Below, one piece after another: positions 30,083-39,939 of a DNA stretch of 64,000 nucleotides. The notes under the pieces were generated by a model that was not told the origin of the DNA, ran no database searches, and saw nothing but the letters and a program-made list of their open reading frames with translations. Source of the stretch: Flavobacteriaceae bacterium (GTDB taxonomy: Bacteria; Bacteroidota; Bacteroidia; Flavobacteriales; Flavobacteriaceae). Location of the stretch: the NCBI GenBank assembly GCA_012959395.1, contig DUDG01000012.1:62001-126000 (forward strand). Direction: 5' to 3'. Positions within the stretch are counted from its first letter, which is position 1. Every line of letters begins with the position of its first letter. Position numbers and translations under genes: made by a program.

Positions 30083-31357
30083 ATGAATATTAATGAATTG
30101 TATATTTATTTTCTAGAATGTGAAGATATTTCTACCGACTCTAGATCAGTGAAAAAAAATAGTTTATTTTTCGCTTTAAAAGGAGATAATTTTGATGGAA
30201 ATAAATATGCCTTAGAAGCATTAAATAAAGGAGCAAAATACGCTATTATTGATGATTCTAATCTTAAAAACCCTAATTTCATTAAAGTTCAAGATGTCCT
30301 GAAATCATTACAAGACTTATCTGCTCATCATAGAATACAATTGATAAATACAACTATTATAGCTATTACTGGAAGTAATGGAAAAACAACTAGTAAAGAG
30401 TTAATGAATTCCGTATTTAGCTTTCAAAACAACACAACTTCAACTATCGGAAATCTAAATAATCACATTGGTGTTCCATTAACTTTATTAAAAATTAAAA
30501 AAACAACTGAGTTTGCTATAATTGAAATGGGTGCTAATCATTTAAAAGAAATTGCCTTTTTAACAAATCTAATTAAGCCAGACTTAGGTTACATTACAAA
30601 TTTTGGCAAAGCTCATTTAGAAGGCTTTGGTGATTTAAATGGAGTTATTAAAGGAAAAACAGAGCTATATGACTGGTTAGTTAAAAACAATAAACCTATA
30701 CTAATTAACGCTGACGATGAAATTCAATATAAATTCAAAAATAAAAAATCTATAACATTTAGTAATAGAAAAAAATCTGACTATGTTTTTAATAAATCAA
30801 CTATAGATAGCTATTCATTATTAAGTTACAATAATACAGATATTAAAAGTCTATTAATTGGTGATTATAATTTTTCAAATATTGGAGCAGCAATAGCACT
30901 TGGACTATATTTTAAAATTCCTATTCAAAATATTAAAAAAGCGATAGAATCCTACATTCCTAAAAATAACAGGTCCCAAATAATCAAAAAAAATAATCAA
31001 AAAATAATTTTGGATGCATACAACGCTAACCCTAGTAGCATGTTGGCCGCTATAGACTCATTTTCAAAACTTAATGGCTCAAAAGCTGTAATATTAGGAG
31101 ATATGTTTGAATTAGGAATCGAATCAACCAATTTACATTCAGAAATAATCAATTATTCTTTTAAAAATAAAATCAATAAAATTTATTTAATAGGTAATGC
31201 ATTTCATAAAGCACAAAAAAAAGACTCAAAATCATTGTTTTTTAAAACAAAACTTGATTTTAATAAATATTTAAAATCAAACACTATTAAAGAAAACAAT
31301 ATTCTGATTAAAGGTTCTAGAGTTATGAAAATGGAAGAAATAGTTAAAATGATTTAG
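30083..31357 (+). CDS. murF: UDP-N-acetylmuramoyl-tripeptide--D-alanyl-D-alanine ligase
   Basis: DISTDSRSVKKNSLFFALKGDNFDGNKYA..., ITGSNGKTTSKELM, IIEMGANHLKEI, DAYNANPSSM. Confidence 0.96.
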   Translation: MNINELYIYFLECEDISTDSRSVKKNSLFFALKGDNFDGNKYALEALNKGAKYAIIDDSNLKNPNFIKVQDVLKSLQDLSAHHRIQLINTTIIAITGSNGKTTSKELMNSVFSFQNNTTSTIGNLNNHIGVPLTLLKIKKTTEFAIIEMGANHLKEIAFLTNLIKPDLGYITNFGKAHLEGFGDLNGVIKGKTELYDWLVKNNKPILINADDEIQYKFKNKKSITFSNRKKSDYVFNKSTIDSYSLLSYNNTDIKSLLIGDYNFSNIGAAIALGLYFKIPIQNIKKAIESYIPKNNRSQIIKKNNQKIILDAYNANPSSMLAAIDSFSKLNGSKAVILGDMFELGIESTNLHSEIINYSFKNKINKIYLIGNAFHKAQKKDSKSLFFKTKLDFNKYLKSNTIKENNILIKGSRVMKMEEIVKMI

Positions 31358-31417
31358 CTAAAGATCTCATTTATAGATGTTTTAAATAACTTAGTTAATG
31401 ATATTAAAATTTAAATT

Positions 31418-33040
31418 ATGAAAAATATTTTTTTAATTTTTACTTTTTTTTTAGCATTTATAAGTTGTAATAAAATAACAACTAATGATTGGAATACTTA
31501 TGACGAAACAATTGAAATTTCTGAAAATAAAAAGCATCCAATTAAAAGAATGCAGTTTAAGCTCATTCAATCAAAATTCAATGACAAGAACACATGGTTT
31601 AAACCATTTAAAAAGGAATTTGAAAAATTTTCAGAAGAAGATTACAATAATTTAAAAGAATTAATAATTGAGAAAGACATTCCAACTATTCAAAAATTTA
31701 TTATTTCAGGTGAATTAACCTATGAAAGTTTAACTCTATTTTATTTATATAGAATTAAAAAATTTGAATTTAATAAAGATAGATACCTTAACTCCATAAT
31801 CTCATTAAACCCTGATATAATAAATCAAGCAAGAGAAAAAGATAATAAAAAGCCAAATTCAATATATTCCTTATATGGAATTCCTATTCTATTAAAAGAT
31901 AATATTAACTATAAAGGAATGTCTACTACTGCGGGATCTGTAGCTCTAATTGATAATAATGCAGAGGATGCATATGTTGTAAAAAAATTAAAAGAAAGTG
32001 GCGCTATTATTTTAGGAAAAACAAACTTAAGTGAATGGGCTTATTATTTCTGTAACGGCTGTCCTTTAGGATATAGTGCTATTGGAGGACAAACTTTAAA
32101 TCCGTACGGAAGAAAAAAATTTGAATCTGGAGGATCTAGTTCTGGAAGTGGTGTAGCTATTTCTTCTAATTTTTCGTCAGTTGCACTGGGTTCAGAAACT
32201 TCAGGTTCCATACTCTCTCCTTCCTCATTAAATTCAATAGTTGGTTTAAAACCTACTATTGGTTTAGTGAGTAGAACTGGCATTGTGCCTATTTCAAGTA
32301 CTTTAGACACATCGGGTCCAATGACAAAAAATGTAATCGATAATATCATAGTTTTCAATGCTATCACAGGATATGACAAGGATGATAGCTTTTCAGTAAG
32401 TAAAACTAGAATTGATGTAAAGACTATTTTAACTTCAACATTAAAAAATAAAAAATTTGGAGTATTTAAAGATCTTTTAAATGAGCCATTATATGCTGAG
32501 GCTATTGATAAAATAAAAAAAGAAGGTGGACTAATATTTGAATTTAATCCTCCTAAAATTAATTATAACGGATTTAGAAAGATTTTAGATGTAGACATGA
32601 AAAATGATTTACCTAAATATCTTAGTAAATATTCAAAAAATACAATAAAAAACATAAATGAAGTCATCGACTTTAATCTAAATGATTCTTTAGAAAGAGC
32701 TCCTTATGGCCAAGGGATTTTTAAAAGTATTATCGTAGACAGCACTTCTTATAAAGAAATTACTGAAATTAAAAATAGAATTAAAAATGAAGGTAAAAGA
32801 TACTTTGATGAAGCCATAAAAAAATACGAACTAGATGCTATTCTTTCAATAAACAATTATCATGCATCGTACGCCGCTGGGGCCTATTACCCTTGCCTAA
32901 CAATTCCCATGGGCTATAGAAAAAGTGGAGTGCCTTCAAACTTAACATTTATTGGCCCTTCTTTTAGTGAAGAAAAACTATATCAATTAGGGTATGCTTT
33001 TGAAAAAGAAACTAATGAGAGAATTCCTCCTTTTAATTAA
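31418..33040 (+). CDS. Secreted (lipo)protein amidase, amidase-signature family
   Basis: Lipobox-like FLAFISC; PILLKDNI, GGSSSGSGVAIS, LGSETSGSI (Ser-cisSer-Lys amidase signature). Confidence 0.92.
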   Translation: MKNIFLIFTFFLAFISCNKITTNDWNTYDETIEISENKKHPIKRMQFKLIQSKFNDKNTWFKPFKKEFEKFSEEDYNNLKELIIEKDIPTIQKFIISGELTYESLTLFYLYRIKKFEFNKDRYLNSIISLNPDIINQAREKDNKKPNSIYSLYGIPILLKDNINYKGMSTTAGSVALIDNNAEDAYVVKKLKESGAIILGKTNLSEWAYYFCNGCPLGYSAIGGQTLNPYGRKKFESGGSSSGSGVAISSNFSSVALGSETSGSILSPSSLNSIVGLKPTIGLVSRTGIVPISSTLDTSGPMTKNVIDNIIVFNAITGYDKDDSFSVSKTRIDVKTILTSTLKNKKFGVFKDLLNEPLYAEAIDKIKKEGGLIFEFNPPKINYNGFRKILDVDMKNDLPKYLSKYSKNTIKNINEVIDFNLNDSLERAPYGQGIFKSIIVDSTSYKEITEIKNRIKNEGKRYFDEAIKKYELDAILSINNYHASYAAGAYYPCLTIPMGYRKSGVPSNLTFIGPSFSEEKLYQLGYAFEKETNERIPPFN

Positions 33041-33792
33041 TTCATAAATCTTTCAAAATAAGTTGAATGTGTTAAATGTTTTGGAGTTCTAATTTCAAAA
33101 AGAAGACTTCTCTCAATAACTTCAATTGAAACCTGGTCTGTATTTTCGATTCTTATAAAAGTTCCTTTTAATACTTTTTTGTTTTTTAAATTAATTGAAC
33201 CATTAATTAAGAAAAAAGAATAAATAAATTTATTATCCAACTCTAACTCAAAATTTCCTTTATTAAAACTGTACTCCTTTATTTCAACTCCTTCTGAATC
33301 CATTTCAAAAGGAGATTTTTTTCCTTTAATTATGGTGGTCTTCTTGTTATTTCCATCAATGACTGGGAACTCCTTTTTTTTATAATCGTTATAAGTAGCA
33401 GGCTTATTTAAAGTTTTTGAGATATCAGGGTCAAACCAAATTTGAAATATTTCTGATTTATCAAGTATTTCTTCAGCATGTGAAATTCCATTTCCAGCCC
33501 TAATAATTTGCACATCACCTTTAGATAATAGAATCCATTTTTGCTGCTTTGAATCATAGTGTTTAATTTCTCCTTCTATAACAAAACTACATATTTCAAA
33601 CCCTTGATGAGGATGTAATCCGATGGTGCTTTTAGCACCAGGCGTCCATGCATTAGCCCAATAAAATAAATTAGAATAGGGATTTAACTCTCCTCCATCT
33701 TGAAGGAATCCAATAGGTTTTCTTTCAAGAATTTCTCCATTATTAAAATTTCCTGAAGCTTGAACTTCTTTAGGGTAAATTACTATAGACAC
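33037..33792 (-). CDS. Pirin family protein
   Basis: IGLHPHQGFEICSFVIEGEIKHYDS..., GDVQIIRAGNGISHAEE cupin/pirin motifs. Confidence 0.9.
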   Translation of the reverse strand: MSIVIYPKEVQASGNFNNGEILERKPIGFLQDGGELNPYSNLFYWANAWTPGAKSTIGLHPHQGFEICSFVIEGEIKHYDSKQQKWILLSKGDVQIIRAGNGISHAEEILDKSEIFQIWFDPDISKTLNKPATYNDYKKKEFPVIDGNNKKTTIIKGKKSPFEMDSEGVEIKEYSFNKGNFELELDNKFIYSFFLINGSINLKNKKVLKGTFIRIENTDQVSIEVIERSLLFEIRTPKHLTHSTYFERFMN

Positions 33793-33795
33793 AAA

Positions 33796-35088
33796 TTATT
33801 TATTCTTTTGTAAATAATCTAAAGTCAAGGTTGACATAGATTTTAATCCTGTTAACATTGCAGAGTCATCGACATAAAAATCAGGCGTGTGATGAGGTGC
33901 TGCTTTCATAGGGTCTGTCCCCTTCTTTGCTCCACCAATAAAAAAATAGATTCCAGGGATTTTTTCTTGAAAAAAAGAAAAATCTTCGGCTCCTGTTATT
34001 GCATTCATAGAATTAACATTATCTGAACCATTTATTCTTTTTAAAGAAGGCAACATTTCATCATATAATTTAGGATCATTGTAAGTTATTGGATAACTCA
34101 CAAGGTATGTAATCTTTGCTTTTGCATTATTAGCTTCAGCGATATTATGAACTATTTTTTCTAGTCTTTTTAAAACTAATTTTTTCATGTTTTCATCAAG
34201 AGTTCTAATTGTCCCTAACATATAAAGGCTTTCAGGTATTATATTACTTCTGACTCCTCCGTGAATACTTCCAATAGTTACAACTGCTGCTGCTTCAGTC
34301 AATGGCATACTTCTACTAACTATAGTTTGAATTGAATTGATCATCTGAGAAGCAGTCACAATTGGATCTATTCCAGTCCAAGGTGTTGACCCATGTGTTT
34401 GCACACCTTCAATATCTATTCTAAATTCATCCACAGCAGCCATTATTCCCTTAGGTCTAAGGTAAACTTGACCTGCACTAATTTGAGACCATATATGAAG
34501 ACCAAAAATAGCATCAACATCAGGATTTTTTAATACTCCTTCCTTTACCATTAGCTCAGCTCCTCCTTCTTCACCAGCTGGAGCGCCTTCTTCTGCAGGC
34601 TGAAATATAAATTTTATTGTACCAGGAATCTGATCTTTTAATTCGTATAAAATTTTAGCTGTACCTAGTAAAATAGCAATGTGAGTATCATGACCACAAG
34701 CATGCATTACAGGAACAGTTTCTCCATTATATTCGCCAATCATTTCGGATTTCCATGGTAAATCAGCCCTTTCTTTAACTGGTAAACCATCAATATCAGC
34801 TCTAAGAGCAACTACTGGACCAGGTTTCCCACCTTTCAATAAAGCTACAACTCCAGTTTTAGCTATTCCATTTTGAGGTTTTAATCCAATTTTTATAAGC
34901 TCTTGTTCAATACGTTTAGCTGTATTAAATTCTCTGTTACTTAACTCAGCGTTTTCATGAAACCAATGTCTTAATTCTATAACATCCATTTCATAATTTG
35001 AAACTAATTCATTAATTTTTTTATCAAACTTTTGAGAATAACTAGTAAATGAAATTACTAGAAATAATAGATATAATTTTTTGATCAT
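33796..35088 (-). CDS. Secreted M20-type amidohydrolase
   Basis: Signal peptide; RHWFHENAELSNREF..., VALRADIDGLPV, HACGHDTHIAILLGTA, QPAEEGAPAGEEGG, ITGAEDFSFF. Confidence 0.95.
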   Translation of the reverse strand: MIKKLYLLFLVISFTSYSQKFDKKINELVSNYEMDVIELRHWFHENAELSNREFNTAKRIEQELIKIGLKPQNGIAKTGVVALLKGGKPGPVVALRADIDGLPVKERADLPWKSEMIGEYNGETVPVMHACGHDTHIAILLGTAKILYELKDQIPGTIKFIFQPAEEGAPAGEEGGAELMVKEGVLKNPDVDAIFGLHIWSQISAGQVYLRPKGIMAAVDEFRIDIEGVQTHGSTPWTGIDPIVTASQMINSIQTIVSRSMPLTEAAAVVTIGSIHGGVRSNIIPESLYMLGTIRTLDENMKKLVLKRLEKIVHNIAEANNAKAKITYLVSYPITYNDPKLYDEMLPSLKRINGSDNVNSMNAITGAEDFSFFQEKIPGIYFFIGGAKKGTDPMKAAPHHTPDFYVDDSAMLTGLKSMSTLTLDYLQKNK

Positions 35089-35139
35089 ATTTTTTAATTT
35101 AAGTATTAAATGTCTAACTAATTTTTAAAAAATACTAAA

Positions 35140-35679
35140 CTAAAACAAAATGTTTTGAAAATCAGAAATAGTATTTTGAAATTGTTCATTAAGTTTTGAA
35201 TCTTTTATACCATTATTTTCATCAAAATTCTTACTAAAAAAAGGTAATGAAAACTTAGGTAAATCATCATACTGATGTCCATAAGATATTCTTTTATAAG
35301 CCTCAACTAAAATACTAGAAGCTCCTCCTGCACCATCAGATGTAGATAAAAGCAACATAGGTTTGTCATGCCAAACTATTTTGTCTATTCTAGAAATCCA
35401 ATCAAAAATATTTTTAAAAGCAGCAGTATAAGATCCATTATGTTCTGCAAATGAAATAATAATACCATCTGATTGTTTTAGTATATCATAAAATTCAAAT
35501 GCTTTTTCGGGAATTCCATTGATACGTTCCTTATCCACACTGTATATAGGCATTTCAAAATCATTTAAATCTAATACTTTACTAGTTGAGTTTTGTATTA
35601 GCTTTGCAGAAAAAGATGCAAATCTTTTATTAATGGATTTTAAAGAGGAACTAGCTCCGAATGCTATAATTTGTTTCAT
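35140..35679 (-). CDS. NADPH-dependent FMN reductase-like flavoprotein
   Basis: MKQIIAFGASSSLKSINKRFA..., SFAEHNGSYTAAFKNIFDWISR; start trimmed to the internal Met. Confidence 0.85.
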   Translation of the reverse strand: MKQIIAFGASSSLKSINKRFASFSAKLIQNSTSKVLDLNDFEMPIYSVDKERINGIPEKAFEFYDILKQSDGIIISFAEHNGSYTAAFKNIFDWISRIDKIVWHDKPMLLLSTSDGAGGASSILVEAYKRISYGHQYDDLPKFSLPFFSKNFDENNGIKDSKLNEQFQNTISDFQNILF

Positions 35680-35689
35680 GTTTTTAAAA

Positions 35690-37486
35690 TTAATTATTAA
35701 TTGTAAATGCTTTTTCAAGTTTTAATATTGTAAAACGCCCAAAAATAAAACCAATTATTAATAATAAAAAAGAAATTAAATAATTCCCTATTACTAAATG
35801 TCCAACACTAAACAAAATACTGTTTAAAAATAAAACACCAAAAGTAAAACCCATCCAACTATTTCTAATTTCTTCACTAGAATTATTAATGTTTTTAACT
35901 TGGTTTGAAATTGGACCCCAAAACCCTCTCGGTCGTATTTTTTTATAAAATTTAATCAAATGCGTACTATCAACTGGTTTTGTTAAAAGAGTCACTAATA
36001 AACTTAGTATTGTTGAAATAACAAGAATTAATGTCGCTCTAATTAAAGAGTATTCATCTTGATATAAAATTGACAATTTATTAATTAGCCACTCATTAAT
36101 TAATCCCATTTTAAATAGGCCATTTAATATAATCAAACCGTTAGCTAATAGTAATGCAGAAATCATACTTGTTATTTCAGACCAAGCGTTAATCCTCCAC
36201 CAGTACCACCTCAACATTCCTATAATAGCTACCCCAGACATAACCTCTATTATATATATCCATGCATTAGAAATACTATCCATTTGCCAGGCTGTAAGAC
36301 CTGAAAGGATTAATATTAAAACTATACTAACTCTTGAAATTAAGAGATAATGCTTATCACTTGCATTTTTTTTAATAAACCTTTTATAAATATCATTAAC
36401 CATATATGATGATCCCCAACATAAATGTGTATCAACTGTGCTCATAAAAGCTGCCATGAAAGCCGCTACTAGCAGGCCTTTTAGTCCAACTGGGAGCACT
36501 TTTACAATCATTAAGGGATAAGCTAATTCTGGGTCAGCAATTAATTCTGGAGGTGCAGTTGAAATCGGAAGAAGTATTATTGAACCTAAACCAACAACAA
36601 TCCATGGCCAAGTTAGTATCACTATACCTGCAACTGCAAACCACAATGATGCTTTTATTGCATGTTTTTCATTTTTAGCAGAAAATAATCTTTGAACTAT
36701 AAAACCATCACCTTGAGCCTGACCAAGCCATAGAACACCTATTAAACATATAAATGAAATCATTTCGATTGAACCAATATTAGATATGTTTGGTATCATG
36801 TCTAAAATAGCTGGAGGAGAATCAGTGGAAGCAAGGATTTTATTTGACAACTCTTTTGGACCTCCTACATTAAATAAAATAATTATCGCTAAAATAATTG
36901 TACTAAGTGTTCCAACTGTAAAATGGAACATGTCCAATATAACAACACCTTTAATTCCTGAAATTAAAGTATGTAATAATGCAAATGTCAAGGTAACTAA
37001 TAATGCAAATTCTGCACTCCAACCCAACATCACACTAGAGAACTTCAACATTGCTAAAATTACCCAACCTAAAGTGATACAATTTTTAAATATCCCATAA
37101 AAACCTGCCGTAAAAGCTCTAAGTACTGATGCAGAATTTCCACTATACCGAAGTTCTATTATTTCAGCATCAGTAAGAATTTCAGCACGTCTCCAATTCT
37201 TAGCATAAAAAAATACCATCATAATTATACCAGTTCCAAGATACCACCATAACCAATTACTATAAATACCTTTGGTTCTCACTAAAGCTGTAACTGCTAG
37301 TGGAGCATCAGTTGCAAACCAAGTAGCTGCAATTGAAGTTCCCAATAACCACCATGGAAGACTTCTTCCGGCAACAAAGAAGTCAGTTATATTAACATTT
37401 TTATGTTTTACTAAGAAAACTCCTATAAAAAGTGAAATAAATAAATAAATACAAATTACGATCCAGTCTAGTAATTCTAGGTTCAT
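35690..37486 (-). CDS. Sodium:solute symporter (SSS family, SGLT-like)
   Basis: LDWIVICIYLFISLFIGVFLVKHKNVNITDFFVAGRSLPWWLLGTSIAATWFATDAPLAV...; about 14 TM helices. Confidence 0.93.
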   Translation of the reverse strand: MNLELLDWIVICIYLFISLFIGVFLVKHKNVNITDFFVAGRSLPWWLLGTSIAATWFATDAPLAVTALVRTKGIYSNWLWWYLGTGIIMMVFFYAKNWRRAEILTDAEIIELRYSGNSASVLRAFTAGFYGIFKNCITLGWVILAMLKFSSVMLGWSAEFALLVTLTFALLHTLISGIKGVVILDMFHFTVGTLSTIILAIIILFNVGGPKELSNKILASTDSPPAILDMIPNISNIGSIEMISFICLIGVLWLGQAQGDGFIVQRLFSAKNEKHAIKASLWFAVAGIVILTWPWIVVGLGSIILLPISTAPPELIADPELAYPLMIVKVLPVGLKGLLVAAFMAAFMSTVDTHLCWGSSYMVNDIYKRFIKKNASDKHYLLISRVSIVLILILSGLTAWQMDSISNAWIYIIEVMSGVAIIGMLRWYWWRINAWSEITSMISALLLANGLIILNGLFKMGLINEWLINKLSILYQDEYSLIRATLILVISTILSLLVTLLTKPVDSTHLIKFYKKIRPRGFWGPISNQVKNINNSSEEIRNSWMGFTFGVLFLNSILFSVGHLVIGNYLISFLLLIIGFIFGRFTILKLEKAFTINN

Positions 37487-37494
37487 AATTGTTT

Positions 37495-38868
37495 TTATTT
37501 AAAAATTGGCAAAACATCTTTTTGAAGTTCAAGCATTTCATTACACATATCAACTGCATTTCTGTATGAATTAACAGTCGGCTCAATAAGAATTGCCTGT
37601 AAGAGCTTATCTTTTGATTCTTCACTATAAGCTTCTACTAGGAGTTTATGTATGCTAGCATGAAGTCTAATTGTCGCTGCTATAACTTCCGGTATTGGAT
37701 TCATCTTAACCGCCTTAATTCCATCACCATCACAATATGCAGGAACTTCTACGACTAGATCATCAGGTAAATTTGGTATAGCTCCATTATTTGGAATATT
37801 AACTGCTTCAAGCCATTTTTTTTCATTTGACACTACTGACTCCATTATTAAGGTTGCGATTTCACCTGAGCTTTTAAAACTTCCATCCTTGTTTTCTAAT
37901 TGAATTTCTTCTACTGAACCAACTGGAAGTAGTTTTTTGCTCCAATCTTTCTTCCATTCCCTCTTATAATTAACTTTATCTACTGTATAAACTCCTTCAG
38001 GTATTTGGTTATTCTCCCAAGGATGTCCTTCAAAAGGATCATAAAAAAAATGTAATTGAGGAATTACAAATTCTTCAGCCCACCTAATATATTCACCATA
38101 ATGGTTTGATGCTGGAGAGGGCCATTGACCAAATCTTCGAAACAATATTCTTCCTAATGCAAGTTCGTGCCACTTTGCAATCCAATCTCCATCTTTTTCA
38201 ATCGTTTTTAATTTTGGATATAAATCTTCTCCGGTTGACTTCTGTTTAATTTCTTGAAACCAGCTGAAGTGATTCATCCCGCATGCTTTAGTTTGAAGGT
38301 CCGAAAGAGGAATATCTAATAGTTCTGAAAGCTGTTCTCGACCCATGAAAACACCGTGACACAGTCCAACAGTTTTAATATTTGTTAATCGAGTTACGGC
38401 TTCGCATATTTTATGTTCAGGATTTGAAAAATTTAAAAGTATTGACTTAGGACACAACTTCTCCATGTCTTTAGCTAAATCAACTATTATTTTAATGTTT
38501 CTTAATGCATGAAATAATGACCCCACTCCCCCATTTTCTCCGTAAACTTGTTTAAAACCATATTTTCTTGGTATATGAAAATCCTGAGACCAAAATATAT
38601 TTCGATCTTTTTCTAATGCACAAATAACAAAATCTGAATTACGAATCGCTTCTTCCTTATTATCAGTTTTAATAATTTTCACGTTACGCTTCAATTTATT
38701 ATTCACATATTCCGCATGTTTAAATACATGATCTAAATGAGACAATTCAATATCCATCAAACAGATCTCTAGACCTTTTGCACAAAGCTTTTCACTTAAT
38801 AAAATATCTTGAACTATTATTGGACCAAACTGTATACTTCCAGCACCTATGTATGCGATTTTTATCAT
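37495..38868 (-). CDS. GH4-family NAD/Mn-dependent glycoside hydrolase (alpha-galactosidase/glucosidase/uronidase-like)
   Basis: IAYIGAGSIQFGP Rossmann, NFSNPEHKICEAVTRL, GLCHGVFMG, ACGMNHFSWFQEI. Confidence 0.92.
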   Translation of the reverse strand: MIKIAYIGAGSIQFGPIIVQDILLSEKLCAKGLEICLMDIELSHLDHVFKHAEYVNNKLKRNVKIIKTDNKEEAIRNSDFVICALEKDRNIFWSQDFHIPRKYGFKQVYGENGGVGSLFHALRNIKIIVDLAKDMEKLCPKSILLNFSNPEHKICEAVTRLTNIKTVGLCHGVFMGREQLSELLDIPLSDLQTKACGMNHFSWFQEIKQKSTGEDLYPKLKTIEKDGDWIAKWHELALGRILFRRFGQWPSPASNHYGEYIRWAEEFVIPQLHFFYDPFEGHPWENNQIPEGVYTVDKVNYKREWKKDWSKKLLPVGSVEEIQLENKDGSFKSSGEIATLIMESVVSNEKKWLEAVNIPNNGAIPNLPDDLVVEVPAYCDGDGIKAVKMNPIPEVIAATIRLHASIHKLLVEAYSEESKDKLLQAILIEPTVNSYRNAVDMCNEMLELQKDVLPIFK

Positions 38869-38993
38869 ATTAATTATTATACTAATTTAATACAAGAGCT
38901 CTTGATAAATTTAATAATTTTTGTTTTTAGTCAAGTGATAGTTTAAAAAGTTATATTTTAACACTAACTATCTCATAATCAGTATCATTATGT

Positions 38994-39067
38994 GGGTCAT
39001 ACTGGATTCGAACCAGTGACTTCTACCCTGTCAAGGTAACACTCTGAACCAACTGAGTTAATGACCC
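38994..39067 (-). tRNA. tRNA-Val (anticodon GAC)
   Basis: Reverse complement GGGTCATTAACTCAGTTGGTTCAGAGTGTTACCTTGACAGGGTAGAAGTCACTGGTTCGAATCCAGTATGACCC folds as a cloverleaf; loop TTGACAG. Confidence 0.95.
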
Positions 39068-39087
39068 TTTGTTAAACACAAGTAAAA

Positions 39088-39939
39088 TTAGTGTTTTTGT
39101 ATACCATATTTTTTAAAATAATTCCAAATTATAATAGTCCCAATAAAGAGAACTATTATTGATAATATAGAACTTTCAAATCCAAATTCTCCTCCGTTAA
39201 TCATATTATTATATGGAATCATAAATTCAATAATAGAATAAGAATCTAGACCACTAACTTTAAAACCAAACATAGCTTGAAAAAAATTCCAACTAAAATG
39301 AAGAGCAATAGGAAACCATAGGTTTTTAGTAAAGACGTATGATACTCCTAAGAAAATTCCAGCTAAAAATATATTACATAATCCAAGTGAAGTTACATTT
39401 GGATTTGAAGCGTGAATCAATGAAAAAAACAAAGATGAAATTAAAAGAGCTACAAATGGGTTAAAGGATTCTAATAAATTTTTGAGCATATATCCTCTAA
39501 AAATAATCTCTTCAAAAAAAGAAACTCCAATAAAAAGTGCTATCGACAACAAAATTTGATTAAAATCTAAAGAATAACTTAAAAAAACTATTTCACCAAT
39601 TGCAGATAAAAAAACAAATGCGAAAGCCATAATAAATAGTCCAAATAAAATGCCATAGTTAATCTCTTTTAATCTTCCTTGAGTTTGAAACCCTATTTCT
39701 ATTAAAGGTTGTTTGTCTATGAATTTCATAAATAGCCAAATCATAATAATAACAATAAATAATCCTGAGTATTCGATAACGATCATAACACTTTCATTCA
39801 TTACGTTAGATGAAATTTCCGTTAAATCATAACCTAATAATAACAAAACTAATACCCCAAAAATTTGAGAAAAAACAAGAAGAGGTATAAACAAAAGAGA
39901 TTTTAGCCACCCTCTGTGATTAATTACTTTTTTTATCAT
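39088..39939 (-). CDS. CPBP-family intramembrane metalloprotease
   Basis: FFEEIIFRGYMLKNLL, FFSLIHASNP, ALHFSWNFFQAMFG (EExxxR, HxxxN-type motifs), multiple TM helices. Confidence 0.92.
   Translation of the reverse strand: MIKKVINHRGWLKSLLFIPLLVFSQIFGVLVLLLLGYDLTEISSNVMNESVMIVIEYSGLFIVIIMIWLFMKFIDKQPLIEIGFQTQGRLKEINYGILFGLFIMAFAFVFLSAIGEIVFLSYSLDFNQILLSIALFIGVSFFEEIIFRGYMLKNLLESFNPFVALLISSLFFSLIHASNPNVTSLGLCNIFLAGIFLGVSYVFTKNLWFPIALHFSWNFFQAMFGFKVSGLDSYSIIEFMIPYNNMINGGEFGFESSILSIIVLFIGTIIIWNYFKKYGIQKH

Noticed and set aside
32044-32379. Antisense ORF inside the amidase gene
   Set aside because: Covers the conserved amidase-signature region in reverse; length explained by that composition.
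35519-37625. ORFs 35519..35725 (+), 36786..37100 (+), 37401..37625 (-)
   Set aside because: Antisense or out of frame within the FMN reductase, symporter and GH4 genes.
35140-39067. tRNA-Val as the attachment site of an integrated GH4/symporter island
   Set aside because: No integrase, no transposase, and I could not see a copy of the tRNA 3' end on the far side; composition looks like the rest of the window.
39088-39939. CPBP protease as a phage-abortive-infection (Abi) or bacteriocin-immunity gene
   Set aside because: The family is very broad; neighbours are a TonB-like gene and a tRNA, with no phage or bacteriocin genes.
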